Positions 38,901 to 47,688 of a stretch of DNA of 64,000 nt are shown here, piece after piece. The notes beneath the pieces are model-generated. The model was not told the DNA's origin. It saw only the letters and a list, made by a program, of their open reading frames with translations, and searched no databases. Made by a program: the position numbers and the translations under genes. This stretch comes from Planctomycetota bacterium (GTDB lineage: Bacteria > Planctomycetota > J058 > JAJDCP01): positions 1 to 64,000 of the forward strand of contig JAJDCP010000101.1 of NCBI GenBank assembly GCA_029260765.1, given 5' to 3'. Positions within the stretch are counted from its first letter, which is position 1. Each line of letters begins with the position of its first letter.

Positions 38901-41900
38901 TCAGTGGCGGCGCTTTCGCCGGGCTGGGTGGTAGCTTCGGTCTTCCCGGCGGCGCTTTCTCGCGTGGATCCTTCGGCGCAGCTTCAGGCATGCGCATGCC
39001 CTCCATGCCTTCGATGTCTGGTTGGGGCGGTCGTGGCCTGTCCTTCGGCGGCGCAGGCGGATGGAATTTCCCGCGCAGCGCGTTCGGTGGCGGTTCGGGT
39101 ATGTCTTTCGCTGGCCTGGGAGGACAATCGGGTGGCGGCTTCACGATGCCGCGATTCGGTGGATTTGGAATGGGTGGCCTGCAATCGGGCTCTCCCTTCT
39201 CCTTCGGCCTGGGCGGCGGTTTCTCGGGAGGCTCGAACTTCCAGTTCGGCTCCGGCGGCAGCTGGCGGCCCGGAAGCAGCTTTGGCGGGCGCCTTCCGCA
39301 GTTGAACTTTGGCAGCCTGGGCGGATTCTCGGGTCGCAGTGGCCCGATGGGCGGTTTCTCATGGGCCGGTGGCTCGAGTGCGTTCGGTGGCCTCGGCTCA
39401 TTCTCGACGCCCCGACTTGGTTCCTGGGGCCGTTCTGCCGGAATGGGATGGAACTTTGGTGGTGGTGGCGCCGGTCTCTCGAGTCGATTCCAGCCGAGCT
39501 TCGGTAGCTGGGGTGGCATGGCCTCGGCGCCGTGGAACAGCCGCGCACTGAACTTTGGCGGCGGCTCGATGTTCTCGCCGTCGTTCCGGGGCTCGTTCGG
39601 CCAGGGCGGCAACTTCGGTTCGTCCATGGGATCGAGCTTCGGTCTGGGCGCCTTCCGCAGTGGTGGGCCCCTGCGCTTCGGATCGATGGGCTCCAGTATG
39701 GGCTTCCCGATGAATTTTGGCACAGGCAGCAGTGCTGGGCGTTGGGGTGGGGCGTTCTCGAATTGGTCCCCGGGTCGTATGGGCGGATTGCCCTCGATCG
39801 GGTGGGGTCGTGGCGCAGGGATGTCTGGATTCCTGTCGGGCAGTGCTTCTCGGCCTGGTGGTTTCGGCTGGTCGGGGCTCTCAAGCTTTGGCGGGTCGGG
39901 TCTCGGTGGTTGGAGCCAGGGCGGTCTTGGCCGCGGCAGTGCGCCGCAGTTCAGCTGGCCGATGGCTTCGAGTGGCGGCTTCCGGATGCCCTCGGGTTTC
40001 GGAAGCGCATTTAGCGGCTTTGGCTCGTCGATGTCCTCGGGCTTCCGGCCGCTCTCAACGGGCTTTTCGATGCCCGGAAGCATGCAGGGCCTGGGATCGT
40101 TCAACTTCGGTGGGATGCGGGCGGGCTCCTGGTCGACACCCTCATTCTCGGGCATGGGCTTCGGCGGCAACTTCCGCATGTCCAACTTCTCGATGCCCTC
40201 GCTGGGCGGCTTCCGCATGCCGTCCACAGGGAACTTCAGCATGCCGTCTATGGGCGGCCTCTCTGGTTTCCGGATGCCCTCGGGTGGCTTCCGCATGCCG
40301 GGTGCGGGTGGCTTCTCGATGCCGTCGATGAGTGGCTTCCAGATGCCGTCCATGGGCAGTGGCTTCCGCATGCCGTCCATGGGTGGCCTCGGTGGATTCC
40401 GCATGCCGTCTATGGGTGGCCTCGGTGGATTCCGGATGCCGTCGATGGGAAGCATGTCGGGCTTCCGCATGCCGTCCATGGGTGGCTTCTCGATGCCGTC
40501 CATGAGCGGCCTCGGTGGCTTCCGCATGCCGTCGTTGGGTAGCAGTTTCCGCATGCCTTCCATGGGTGGTCTGTCGGGCTTCCGCATGCCGTCCATGGGT
40601 AGTGGCTTCCGTATGCCTTCCATGGGTGGTCTGTCGGGTTTCCGGATGCCGTCCATGGGTAGTGGTTTCCGGATGCCGTCGATGGGTAGTGGTTTCCGGA
40701 TGCCGTCGATGGGTAGTGGCTTCCGCATGCCTTCCATGGGTGGTCTGTCGGGTTTCCGCATGCCTTCGATGGGTAGTGGCTTCCGTATGCCGTCTATGGG
40801 TGGTCTGTCGGGTTTCCGTATGCCGTCGATGGGTAGTGGCTTCCGTATGCCGTCTATGGGTGGTCTGTCGGGTTTCCGGATGCCGTCGATGGGTAGTGGC
40901 TTCCGTATGCCGTCTATGGGTGGTCTGTCGGGTTTCCGCATGCCGTCCATGGGCAGTGGTTTCCGCATGCCTTCGATGGGTAGTGGCTTCCGCATGCCTT
41001 CGATGGGTAGTGGCTTCCGCATGCCGTCCATGGGTGGTTTGTCGGGTTTCCGGATGCCGTCCATGGGTATTGGATTCCGCATGCCGTCTATGGGTGGTGG
41101 ATTCCGCATGCCGGCCATGGGGAACTTCCGCATGCCGTCCATGGGGGGGCTTGGTGGTTTCCGCATGCCTTCAGCGAGCGGTGGTTTCCGGATGCCGTCC
41201 ATGGGCAGCGGTTTCAGCATGCCGTCGATGGGTAGTGGTTTCCGCATGCCTTCCATGAGCAGTGGCTTCCGGATGCCGTCCATGGGTGGATTCAGCATGC
41301 CGTCTATGGGTAGCGGATTCAGGATGCCGTCTATGGGTGGTTTCCGTATGCCGTCCATGGGTAGCGGATTCAGGATGCCGTCCATGGGTGGCTTCCGCAT
41401 GCCGTCTCTGGGTGGTGGCTTCCGCATGCCGTCTATGGGCAGCGGTTTCCGCATGCCGTCCATGGGTGGTGGCTTCCGCATGCCTTCGATCGGCAGCGGA
41501 TTCCGCATGCCGGCCATGGGCAGCGGGTTCAACATGCCGTCGATGGGTGGTGGCTTCCGTATGCCTTCGATCGGCAGCGGTTTCCGCATGCCGGCCATGG
41601 GCAGTGGCTTCCGTATGCCTTCGGTTGGTGGCGGCTACAGCATGCCGTCAATGGGTAGCCTGCGCATGCCTTCGCTGGGCGGCCTGGGCGGTTTCCGCAT
41701 GCCTGCTTCAGGTAGTGCCTCCGGTTTCCGCATGCCGGCCATGGGCAGCGGCTTCAACATGCCGTCCATGGGCAGCGGCTTCCGCATGCCATCTATGGGC
41801 AGTGGCTTCAACATGCCGTCGATGGGTGGTGGCTTCCGCATGCCTTCGCTGGGTAGCGGCTTCAACATGCCTTCGATGGGCAGTGGCTTCCGCATGCCTT

Positions 41901-44900
41901 CGATGGGCAGCGGCTTCCGCATGCCGGCCATGGGCAGCGGCTTCAACATGCCGGCCATGGGCAGCGGCGTCAACATGCCTTCGATGGGCAGTGGCTTCCG
42001 CATGCCTTCGCTGGGCAGCGGCTTCCGCATGCCAGCCATGGGCGGTGGATTCAACATGCCGGCCATGGGCAGCGGCTTCAACATGCCGGCCATGGGCAGC
42101 GGCTTCAACATGCCGTCCATGGGCAGCGGCTTCCGCATGCCAGCCACGGGCGGTGGATTCAACATGCCCTCCATGGGCGGTGGATTCAACATGCCGTCCA
42201 TGGGCAGCGGCTTCAACATGCCGGCCATGGGCAGCGGCTTCCGCATGCCAGCCATGGGCAGCGGTTTCCGCATGCCTTCGATGGGTGGTGGCTTCAACAT
42301 GCCGGCCATGGGCAGCGGCTTCCGCATGCCAGCCATGGGCAGCGGGCCCCGCATGGGCGGATTCGCGAGTATGCCCTCGTTCTCAGGTCTGGGATCTCCA
42401 GTTGGCTCTGCCTCTGGTTTCGGCGGACTGTCGTCGATGCGCGGGTTTGGATCTCCGTCGTATTCGGGCTTCTCCTCCCCACAACTGGGTGGATTCCAGC
42501 CCTCGTTCTCAGGCCTCTCGAGTGCCTCACCGACTCTCGGCAGCTGGACAACGCCGTCCTTCGGCGGTGGCCGCTTCAACATGCCCCAGCTTGGCGGAAT
42601 GCCCTCGGCGTACCGAGCTCCCGTCTCGGGTTTCGGTTCGGGAATGCCTGCATTGCAGCTGCCTCGCACCTTTAGTCCTGCCGGATTCGCGGGCTCAAGT
42701 TTCGGTGGCGGCTTCCCGAGCATGGCAATGCCGTCGCTGGGCGGTGGTCTGCGCGGTTTGGGTAGCCTGCCGAGCCTCGGCAGCCTCTCGGCCCCTGGGG
42801 GCTCTGGCATGCCGAGCATGGCCGGTTTCCGCCTGCCACAGAGCGGTGCGGGCTTGCCTTCCGGACTGGGCTCTTTCGGTCTCCGTATGCCGACCTCGGG
42901 CTTCAGCGTACCGAGCGGATTCGCCGCTCCCAATCTGGGTGCCGGCAGCGCCATGCGACTGCAGAGCCCGTCTTTGGGAACGCTTCCCTCGGGATCGCTG
43001 GACGGTGGGTTCCGCACGCCCTCTTTCTCTGGTATGCGTAGCTCAGGCTTCCGCATTCCGAGCAGCGGCTCGATGGCCGGGCTGAACCTGCCCGGTAGCC
43101 AGAGTTTCGGATCGACTCCGTCATTCAGTGGAGGTCTTGGTAGCGCGTCATTCGGCGCTCCGTCTGGCCGCTTGGGGATGCTGTCGAGCTCTATGCCCGG
43201 CTCTTCGTTGGGTTCGTTCTCGCTGCCGGGTGCGGGTCGAAGTGCTCTTCCGGCGACAGGCTCGTGGAACCTGCCGCGGATGGGGACGCCGGGCGTCTCC
43301 TCGGCGAGCGGATTCGACCTCGGCCAGATGGCTATTCCCCGCATGGGAGCTGGCGGATCTGGTATGCGCTCGCCCGGAAGCATGTCAATGCCGAACCTGG
43401 GCGGGAGCTTTGGTCTGTCGCGCTCAGCAGGAATCCCGCAAGGATCAGGTCTGGGGAGTCTACCGAGTGGTTTCGCCTCTGGAAGCAGTGGTTGGGCGCG
43501 GCCTGGCTCAGTGTCAGGAAGTCTGCCGGCTTGGAGCTCTTCGAGCTTCTCCGGTCCGCAGCTCGGCTCGTCCTTTGGCTCGCTGCCCAGCAGCACTGGG
43601 AGCCACAACCTGGGACGATTTGCTTCGCCCCTCTCTGGAGTCGGTGCGAGCGGCCTGGCCGCAGGCAACTGGCCGGCGCCTTACTCAAGTCAACTCGCAA
43701 GTGGGCCTGCCGTGGGCGGTGCCCCGCAGATGCGCTTTGAGCTGCCGCGTAACGTACCGATGGGCGGCCAGGGCTGGAACCTGCCAGCAGGCCGCAGCAG
43801 CGGTGCCTCGGGCGTGGTTCCGGGGATGGCCCTCTCACAAGGGTTCGGGGGAGTGCCCCAGCTTGGTGGTGTGGCGGGCGGACTGAATTTCCGGCAACCG
43901 GCGTTGCGTTCCTCGGCATTCGCGCCTTCAACTCAGAACCTGGGTCTCCAGTCGGGTTTGTTCGGCGGCGGTCTCCCGGGTGGTTCGTTGAACCTGCCCT
44001 CTTCGTCGACGAGCCTTCTGGGTCAACCCGGCCGGACTGGAGCGGGCTTCCGTATGGGAAGCGTGCCCAACTCCTTCGGCTTCTCCTCGCCGCATGCGCT
44101 GCCTGGTAGCATGTCGGGACAGTTGGCGGGTCCGCGATTGAGCGCCCTGCCTGCGAGCGGCAGCATGAACGAGCTGTCTGGGCAGCGTTGGCTGTCGAGC
44201 GGACAAGCGCTCAACCAGAGCTCGGCCTTCCGTATGCCGCGACAGGCACAATTCGGCAATGCTCCGCAGCTTGGGCTGCTGTCACAGTCAGGCGGTCGTG
44301 TGGGTAGCGCTTTCCGTGCGCCGGCACACTTTGGTGGCCTTGGCGCGCCGCGCCTCGGTGCCGAGAGCTTGTCCTTGAGCGGTCGCCAGCCACGAACCAG
44401 TATGCCCAACCTGGCAGGTCTGGGGCAGCTGTCTGGCGGCATGCCTCGCATGTCCGGCGGAATTCCCACAGCTGCCTCGCAGACGGGCTTCCAGCTGCCG
44501 CGTAGTGCTTCCTTCTCCGGCTCGCTGTCGCGCAGTCTGGGGACCGGCGGATCGCCCGCCCTGTCCCTGGCGGGTGGCCAGAGTATGGCCGCGCCCAGAA
44601 TGGGCAGCCAGGGTCTGAGTGGAACCATGCCGAGCATCTCTTCAGGTGCTGGCCTGCGTTTGGCGGCGGGTGCTGAGCGGCCGAGCCTGGCTGGACCGAG
44701 CTGGTCAGCCAATGAGCTGCCGCTGCCGATGCCGGCAGCTCAGGCGGCCCGTATGCCCGGTAGCCGGCTTGGCCTGAGCGGGGCGATGCCGCGCATTGCC
44801 GGCAGCTCCGTGGGTCTGGGCCAGAGCAATCTGGCGCGTGGGCCCCGTCTGGCGTCAGGCATGGGCGATACACTTGGTCGTTGGGACAGGTCCGGTGCCA

Positions 44901-46066
44901 GCTCTGCAGCCAGGCCCGAGAGTGGCTTGCAGAGCTTCCCCGCGCTGGGACGCCTGAGATCGCAGGCCACTGACGGTGGCTTGCAGCTGGGCGCACTTCG
45001 CGGTGGAGCTGCCTTTGGTGTGGCTCCTGAGGCCTCGAAGGTCCTCGCCGCTGGCTCTCCCGTGGCACCGAACCTGGTGCAGCTGGGGTCCGGCAGGCTG
45101 GGTCCTGCACGCGATCCCTTCACTGGCATGTTCGGCAGCCCTTCAAAGGGTCTGTCCTTGCCTGGTGAGCGCGGCCGCGGGCAACTGGCAGGTTCTGGTA
45201 TGGGCCTGAGGGCTGGTGGGTTTACCCCTGTGCTCTCCGACCGCTTCCAGAAGCTCAGCCAGGGCAATCTCGCTTTCCCGCTCACAGATCGTGGCGGAAA
45301 GGCTGGATCAGGCGCTGGTGGTGTCTCTGCCAAGGGACGCGGGCTCGACATGGGCTTGCTCCGCAGCGGAGGCCCTGGCGGACTGGGACTCTCGAATCTG
45401 GGCGCGTTGCGCGACCAGTTGCAGAGACGTGAAGGGGGTGGGGCGCTCCATGGATCTTTCAGCCACCGTTCAGGTGTGCTTGAAGGTGGTGGGACGCGTC
45501 TCGGTGGCCTGGCCGGCAGCAAGCCGTTCGGGATCACGGGCACTCCCTGGAAATCGACAGGATCGGATGCTGGCGCTGATAAGAAGATGGCTGGGGGAAC
45601 CGAAGTGTTCCTCAAGTCCGTCCTGCGCGGCTCGCTGGGTAAGCGTGCTCCGGCACGTCTGTCCAGCGCTGACGGTCCTCAGCTGACTCATGTGGACATC
45701 GGCAAAGAGAAGCCTGGACAGGTCCAACCATCGCGTTTGATGGGGGATGTGGTAAAAGGTAGCCGTGCGACGGAGCAGAACGTCAAACGGATCGTCTCTT
45801 CGAGAGGTTCGAAGCCGATGAAGGCCCCGCGGCTTTCAATGGCGACTCCCACGATCTCGAGGAGCAGAGAACGCAAAGAGGTCTTCCGAGCAGCGGTCGA
45901 TCGTGACATTCAGAAGAACCCGGGTTCGGGCGAAATGGGTGTCGATGTTGAAGAATCTCGAGTCGGTGGAGCCCCCGATCTCAATCTTGGTCCTTTGGTT
46001 GTCGCTATTTACGAAGACATCAAACGAAAACTGAGAATTGAGATGGAAAGAAAGGGCGGACTGTAA
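35933..46066 (+). CDS. Giant 3377-residue Gly/Ser/Phe/Met-Pro repeat protein of the CIS locus
   Basis: One uninterrupted 10.1-kb frame. Residues 1 to about 395 have ordinary composition and look helical (WARQIKDIRTSLKQFRLFAD, LGREYFERLKTLAHDLGGPW). About 400-1415 are Gly/Ser/Phe-rich with many FG and GFG dipeptides. About 1415-2145 hold close to 80 units of GSGFRMPSM or variants (GFNMPAM, GLSGFRMPSM) with no Asp or Glu that I can see, hence strongly cationic. About 2145-3210 are a degenerate continuation. The last about 165 are charged and end in a helix, VAIYEDIKRKLRIEMERKGG. That end resembles, from memory, a small conserved protein preceding the LysM hub in other CIS loci. No signal peptide or membrane span. 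Possible roles: baseplate-linked fibre, tube-filling tape-measure substitute, cargo or condensate-forming scaffold; none is demonstrated. Confidence 0.8.
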   Translation: MENSWARQIKDIRTSLKQFRLFADGEDARDEARAQAELRIKALAKAVTGLDESELFVDLTVDDACCVFEPGAATSKVVVGAGIIKCRDEEDFLRTFVSEGRFREALLRLHANWAGCKERFPNLFSWQDFVAEHLSGNRKLEDLSQSNEALLELFGLGQASGESMADILAGMFAANPRLGREYFERLKTLAHDLGGPWAERFLEQLAKLGQGVADAKVDASTLPLLTFLLANLRSDLPKELGDTLQGRLDAFEKESGRKLAMGIRGEFVRRFGRKLFDAIQGRKKKLKAGARGEEADTVVDAHQLFAEHIVDGLTNKTRERMGSWMGILSDAQFSSRFGLCHGILKKFFPNLQDSVLSNSMFDLASLTRGQIASFREGYEHLTALSGGLEVVVARSGKAGVEAGGDYDFSGWGDWSDDESVGSFTGGGMRYVSASRSRRPMSAGDTKGIFGIGSGSSAGGSYFPIVGGEGASLGFAVRSSSSFSESSVSLSSNSYAGAGLPAWVAGGSSVGDALGREGFVAGLAGQRGFSGLSAGLQSIYPARPLFGWEAPASFSPQSGYSSLGLSGFDNRGPSQSMPGLGGAEGLLGRFGGSWLPQLGTRSFGVGSFAGLDGGLARMGSWAGPWTGGSLAHGSDGTGFAFSRELQGMRFPELRYTSQSTPGFGGGFGFGGGFGFGDGFAMGGFPMGGFPSGQFGGGQFGGGQFGGSPLAGAGFGSGGFGSMGFGKGGFGSMGLGQSLGRDFRMPGFAASSYRAGGVGGPGFSFGSSSQFGGFGRGMASMPQFGAMASGFGGGGMLGRGFSGSFRALGAPSFSMPTLGVGRSSGPGFGFPSFAGGFPQGFAMPRMGAGGWSMPGMKMPGAVNFGGGFPNFGGNFSGNFNPANFGGFSVPSMRSPSGGLGFGSGWSMPMSFGAGFSGGGFPRGAGFAPMRFGSLGGGGFGSFAPGTAGGSGWQLPSFGSFSRSTPGGGFDFGRMMGSGLGSTFTSGWRAPQFSGGAFAGLGGSFGLPGGAFSRGSFGAASGMRMPSMPSMSGWGGRGLSFGGAGGWNFPRSAFGGGSGMSFAGLGGQSGGGFTMPRFGGFGMGGLQSGSPFSFGLGGGFSGGSNFQFGSGGSWRPGSSFGGRLPQLNFGSLGGFSGRSGPMGGFSWAGGSSAFGGLGSFSTPRLGSWGRSAGMGWNFGGGGAGLSSRFQPSFGSWGGMASAPWNSRALNFGGGSMFSPSFRGSFGQGGNFGSSMGSSFGLGAFRSGGPLRFGSMGSSMGFPMNFGTGSSAGRWGGAFSNWSPGRMGGLPSIGWGRGAGMSGFLSGSASRPGGFGWSGLSSFGGSGLGGWSQGGLGRGSAPQFSWPMASSGGFRMPSGFGSAFSGFGSSMSSGFRPLSTGFSMPGSMQGLGSFNFGGMRAGSWSTPSFSGMGFGGNFRMSNFSMPSLGGFRMPSTGNFSMPSMGGLSGFRMPSGGFRMPGAGGFSMPSMSGFQMPSMGSGFRMPSMGGLGGFRMPSMGGLGGFRMPSMGSMSGFRMPSMGGFSMPSMSGLGGFRMPSLGSSFRMPSMGGLSGFRMPSMGSGFRMPSMGGLSGFRMPSMGSGFRMPSMGSGFRMPSMGSGFRMPSMGGLSGFRMPSMGSGFRMPSMGGLSGFRMPSMGSGFRMPSMGGLSGFRMPSMGSGFRMPSMGGLSGFRMPSMGSGFRMPSMGSGFRMPSMGSGFRMPSMGGLSGFRMPSMGIGFRMPSMGGGFRMPAMGNFRMPSMGGLGGFRMPSASGGFRMPSMGSGFSMPSMGSGFRMPSMSSGFRMPSMGGFSMPSMGSGFRMPSMGGFRMPSMGSGFRMPSMGGFRMPSLGGGFRMPSMGSGFRMPSMGGGFRMPSIGSGFRMPAMGSGFNMPSMGGGFRMPSIGSGFRMPAMGSGFRMPSVGGGYSMPSMGSLRMPSLGGLGGFRMPASGSASGFRMPAMGSGFNMPSMGSGFRMPSMGSGFNMPSMGGGFRMPSLGSGFNMPSMGSGFRMPSMGSGFRMPAMGSGFNMPAMGSGVNMPSMGSGFRMPSLGSGFRMPAMGGGFNMPAMGSGFNMPAMGSGFNMPSMGSGFRMPATGGGFNMPSMGGGFNMPSMGSGFNMPAMGSGFRMPAMGSGFRMPSMGGGFNMPAMGSGFRMPAMGSGPRMGGFASMPSFSGLGSPVGSASGFGGLSSMRGFGSPSYSGFSSPQLGGFQPSFSGLSSASPTLGSWTTPSFGGGRFNMPQLGGMPSAYRAPVSGFGSGMPALQLPRTFSPAGFAGSSFGGGFPSMAMPSLGGGLRGLGSLPSLGSLSAPGGSGMPSMAGFRLPQSGAGLPSGLGSFGLRMPTSGFSVPSGFAAPNLGAGSAMRLQSPSLGTLPSGSLDGGFRTPSFSGMRSSGFRIPSSGSMAGLNLPGSQSFGSTPSFSGGLGSASFGAPSGRLGMLSSSMPGSSLGSFSLPGAGRSALPATGSWNLPRMGTPGVSSASGFDLGQMAIPRMGAGGSGMRSPGSMSMPNLGGSFGLSRSAGIPQGSGLGSLPSGFASGSSGWARPGSVSGSLPAWSSSSFSGPQLGSSFGSLPSSTGSHNLGRFASPLSGVGASGLAAGNWPAPYSSQLASGPAVGGAPQMRFELPRNVPMGGQGWNLPAGRSSGASGVVPGMALSQGFGGVPQLGGVAGGLNFRQPALRSSAFAPSTQNLGLQSGLFGGGLPGGSLNLPSSSTSLLGQPGRTGAGFRMGSVPNSFGFSSPHALPGSMSGQLAGPRLSALPASGSMNELSGQRWLSSGQALNQSSAFRMPRQAQFGNAPQLGLLSQSGGRVGSAFRAPAHFGGLGAPRLGAESLSLSGRQPRTSMPNLAGLGQLSGGMPRMSGGIPTAASQTGFQLPRSASFSGSLSRSLGTGGSPALSLAGGQSMAAPRMGSQGLSGTMPSISSGAGLRLAAGAERPSLAGPSWSANELPLPMPAAQAARMPGSRLGLSGAMPRIAGSSVGLGQSNLARGPRLASGMGDTLGRWDRSGASSAARPESGLQSFPALGRLRSQATDGGLQLGALRGGAAFGVAPEASKVLAAGSPVAPNLVQLGSGRLGPARDPFTGMFGSPSKGLSLPGERGRGQLAGSGMGLRAGGFTPVLSDRFQKLSQGNLAFPLTDRGGKAGSGAGGVSAKGRGLDMGLLRSGGPGGLGLSNLGALRDQLQRREGGGALHGSFSHRSGVLEGGGTRLGGLAGSKPFGITGTPWKSTGSDAGADKKMAGGTEVFLKSVLRGSLGKRAPARLSSADGPQLTHVDIGKEKPGQVQPSRLMGDVVKGSRATEQNVKRIVSSRGSKPMKAPRLSMATPTISRSRERKEVFRAAVDRDIQKNPGSGEMGVDVEESRVGGAPDLNLGPLVVAIYEDIKRKLRIEMERKGGL
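40180..42360 (+). repeat. 27-bp coding repeat array (GSGFRMPSM units)
   Basis: Close to 80 units of 24-33 bp, mostly 27 bp, encode GSGFRMPSM-type motifs. The 5' half uses GGT-rich codons with FRMPSM and alternating GSG/GLSG spacers. The 3' half uses GGC-rich codons with FNMPAM. This points to at least two separate amplification episodes. Reading frames on the other five phases stay open because of the repeat period. Confidence 0.9.
40561..40980 (+). repeat. 60-bp higher-order repeat within the coding array
   Basis: Within the array a 60-bp unit encoding a GLSGFRMPSM plus GSGFRMPSM pair recurs, most regularly at 40741, 40801, 40861 and 40921, where successive units differ at only a few positions. 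Such near identity implies recent expansion or gene conversion and likely copy-number variation between strains. Confidence 0.85.
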
Positions 46067-46100
46067 AATAGGACTGGAAGGCCTTCGGAGGTTTGGCTAG

Positions 46101-46733
46101 ATGGCTCTCACCAAGATGAAAATCCAGAACGTGGACACGGGCAAGGACATTGAAGTTCTGTTCAATCCCAAGGAGTACACTTTCACCAAGAGTGTGCCCT
46201 GGGGGGAACACAATATCCACGGCTTGGATGCTCCGCACCAGGAATTCACCTCGGGTAATCCGATGGTCCTGGAAGTCGAGTTGTTCTTCGACACGTACGA
46301 AAAGGAAGGCGAGGAACGGAACGTCAGGAAGTACACGGACTGGTTGGAAACGTGTACCCTGGTCAATCCGGACAAGCATCGTCCTCCGATTCTGCTCGTG
46401 ACCTGGGGTAAGGCACTGCAATTCAAGTGTCTACTCAGTGCGCTGACGCAGCGGTTCATCATGTTCCTGGACGATGGGACTCCCTGCCGTGCGATCTGTA
46501 ATTGCACGTTCAAAGAGTACTCGCCGGCCTCTGAACAGTTGAAGGCCGCGCCGCGTCACTCCCCTGACCACACGAAACGACGCGTGGTCAAACTGGGAGA
46601 TACGCTGAGCTGGATCGCCGGCAAGGAATACGGAGACCCGGCCCAGTGGCGCACGATTGCCCAGGCCAACAACATCGACAATCCGATGGACCTGTCGCCG
46701 GGGACGGAATTGCTGATTCCACCGCTGTTCTAG
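46101..46733 (+). CDS. LysM-containing baseplate hub protein (Afp7/gp53-like)
   Basis: 210 residues. The N-terminal about 150 residues (IEVLFNPKEYTFTKSVPWGE, NPMVLEVELFFDTYEKEGEE) match the CIS baseplate protein equated with T4 gp53. A C-terminal LysM domain follows (VVKLGDTLSWIAGKEYGDPA, then WRTIAQANNIDNPMDLSPGT and LLIPPLF). In Afp/PVC particles this protein clamps the tube to the baseplate. It begins 34 bp after the giant gene and 10 bp before the first spike gene, indicating one transcript. Confidence 0.88.
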   Translation: MALTKMKIQNVDTGKDIEVLFNPKEYTFTKSVPWGEHNIHGLDAPHQEFTSGNPMVLEVELFFDTYEKEGEERNVRKYTDWLETCTLVNPDKHRPPILLVTWGKALQFKCLLSALTQRFIMFLDDGTPCRAICNCTFKEYSPASEQLKAAPRHSPDHTKRRVVKLGDTLSWIAGKEYGDPAQWRTIAQANNIDNPMDLSPGTELLIPPLF

Positions 46734-46743
46734 GAAGTCTTCC

Positions 46744-47679
46744 ATGTCAGACAGCTTTACCGATCTGTTGGCCATGCAAGGTTCCGGCCCATCCCCGAAC
46801 CGCGTCAAGGAGACTTGCCGTGTGTTTGGGGTCGTAGCCGGAGTCGTGACCAACAACAAAGACCCGGACAAACTGGGTCGAGTGAAGGTCAAGATCGGCG
46901 ATCTGAGCGATTCGGACGCGGAAGCGTTTGAGACTACCTGGGCGAAGATGTCCAGCCCCATGGCGGGCAAGGAACGCGGCATCTACTTCCTGCCTGAGGT
47001 AGACGATGAAGTGCTGGTGGCCTTCCAGCAGGGCGATATTGCCTACCCGTTCGTCGTCGGTTGCATCTGGAATCACGAAGACGTGCCCTGCACATCAGAT
47101 GATATGTGCGGCAAGATGGGTGCTTCCAATGCCCGCGGAGTCGGTAAGCTTGCGAAACATCAATCCGCAGGCAACTCGCCGTATTCGACCGGCAGCATGG
47201 ATCACAACTCCGACGGCAAGAACCACCTGCGCTTCATCCGTTCGCGCTCAGGGCATCTGTTGATGTTTGACGACACGCCGGACAAAGAACGCTTGATGTT
47301 GATGGACAAGACCTACAAGCACCGCATCAATATCCGTTCCGACAAGAAGAAGATCATCCTGGCCAATGAAGATGGCGACATCGAGATGTACGCCCCCAAG
47401 GGCACCATCTACATGGAAGCCAAAGAGATCCAGATGATCAGCACCGAAGCCTTCAAGATCGAGTCCAAAGACACCTTCGACGCCTTCTCCAAAGGCAAGT
47501 TGAAGCTTGAGACCGGGGCGACCGCAGACTACCTGTCAAAGTCCAAAATGACGAAGGACACCAAGGCTGCGCTGGAGCGTAAGGCAGCATCCTCGCTGAA
47601 GTACGAGGCTGGTGGCAGTATGAAGATCGAAGCGGGCTCCGCGATGACTGCCAAGGCCGGCATGATCATGGTGAACTGA
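46744..47679 (+). CDS. Baseplate spike protein, gpV/VgrG-like, copy 1
   Basis: 311 residues. An OB-fold baseplate-V domain (about 25-120; VVAGVVTNNKDPDKLGRVKV, YFLPEVDDEVLVAFQQGDIA, FVVGCIWNHEDVP) is followed by a beta-helical needle-like C-terminus rich in short Lys/Ala/Ser/Thr repeats (GDIEMYAPKGTIYMEAKEI and on). It corresponds to the gp5-like half of Afp8. The gp27-like hub domain normally fused or adjacent is absent. It should form the trimeric central spike. Confidence 0.88.
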   Translation: MSDSFTDLLAMQGSGPSPNRVKETCRVFGVVAGVVTNNKDPDKLGRVKVKIGDLSDSDAEAFETTWAKMSSPMAGKERGIYFLPEVDDEVLVAFQQGDIAYPFVVGCIWNHEDVPCTSDDMCGKMGASNARGVGKLAKHQSAGNSPYSTGSMDHNSDGKNHLRFIRSRSGHLLMFDDTPDKERLMLMDKTYKHRINIRSDKKKIILANEDGDIEMYAPKGTIYMEAKEIQMISTEAFKIESKDTFDAFSKGKLKLETGATADYLSKSKMTKDTKAALERKAASSLKYEAGGSMKIEAGSAMTAKAGMIMVN

Positions 47680-47688
47680 GGCGGGAAT

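Noticed and set aside
40500..41100. CRISPR-like regularly spaced direct repeats
   Set aside because: The repeats are contiguous coding units without variable spacers, and no cas genes are present.
38182..41598. A 1138-residue open frame on the minus strand (Met-Arg-Lys-Pro repeats) opposite the giant gene, with further long frames in other phases
   Set aside because: The 27-bp repeat period keeps all phases open; only the plus-strand frame has folded ends, a plausible start region and locus context.
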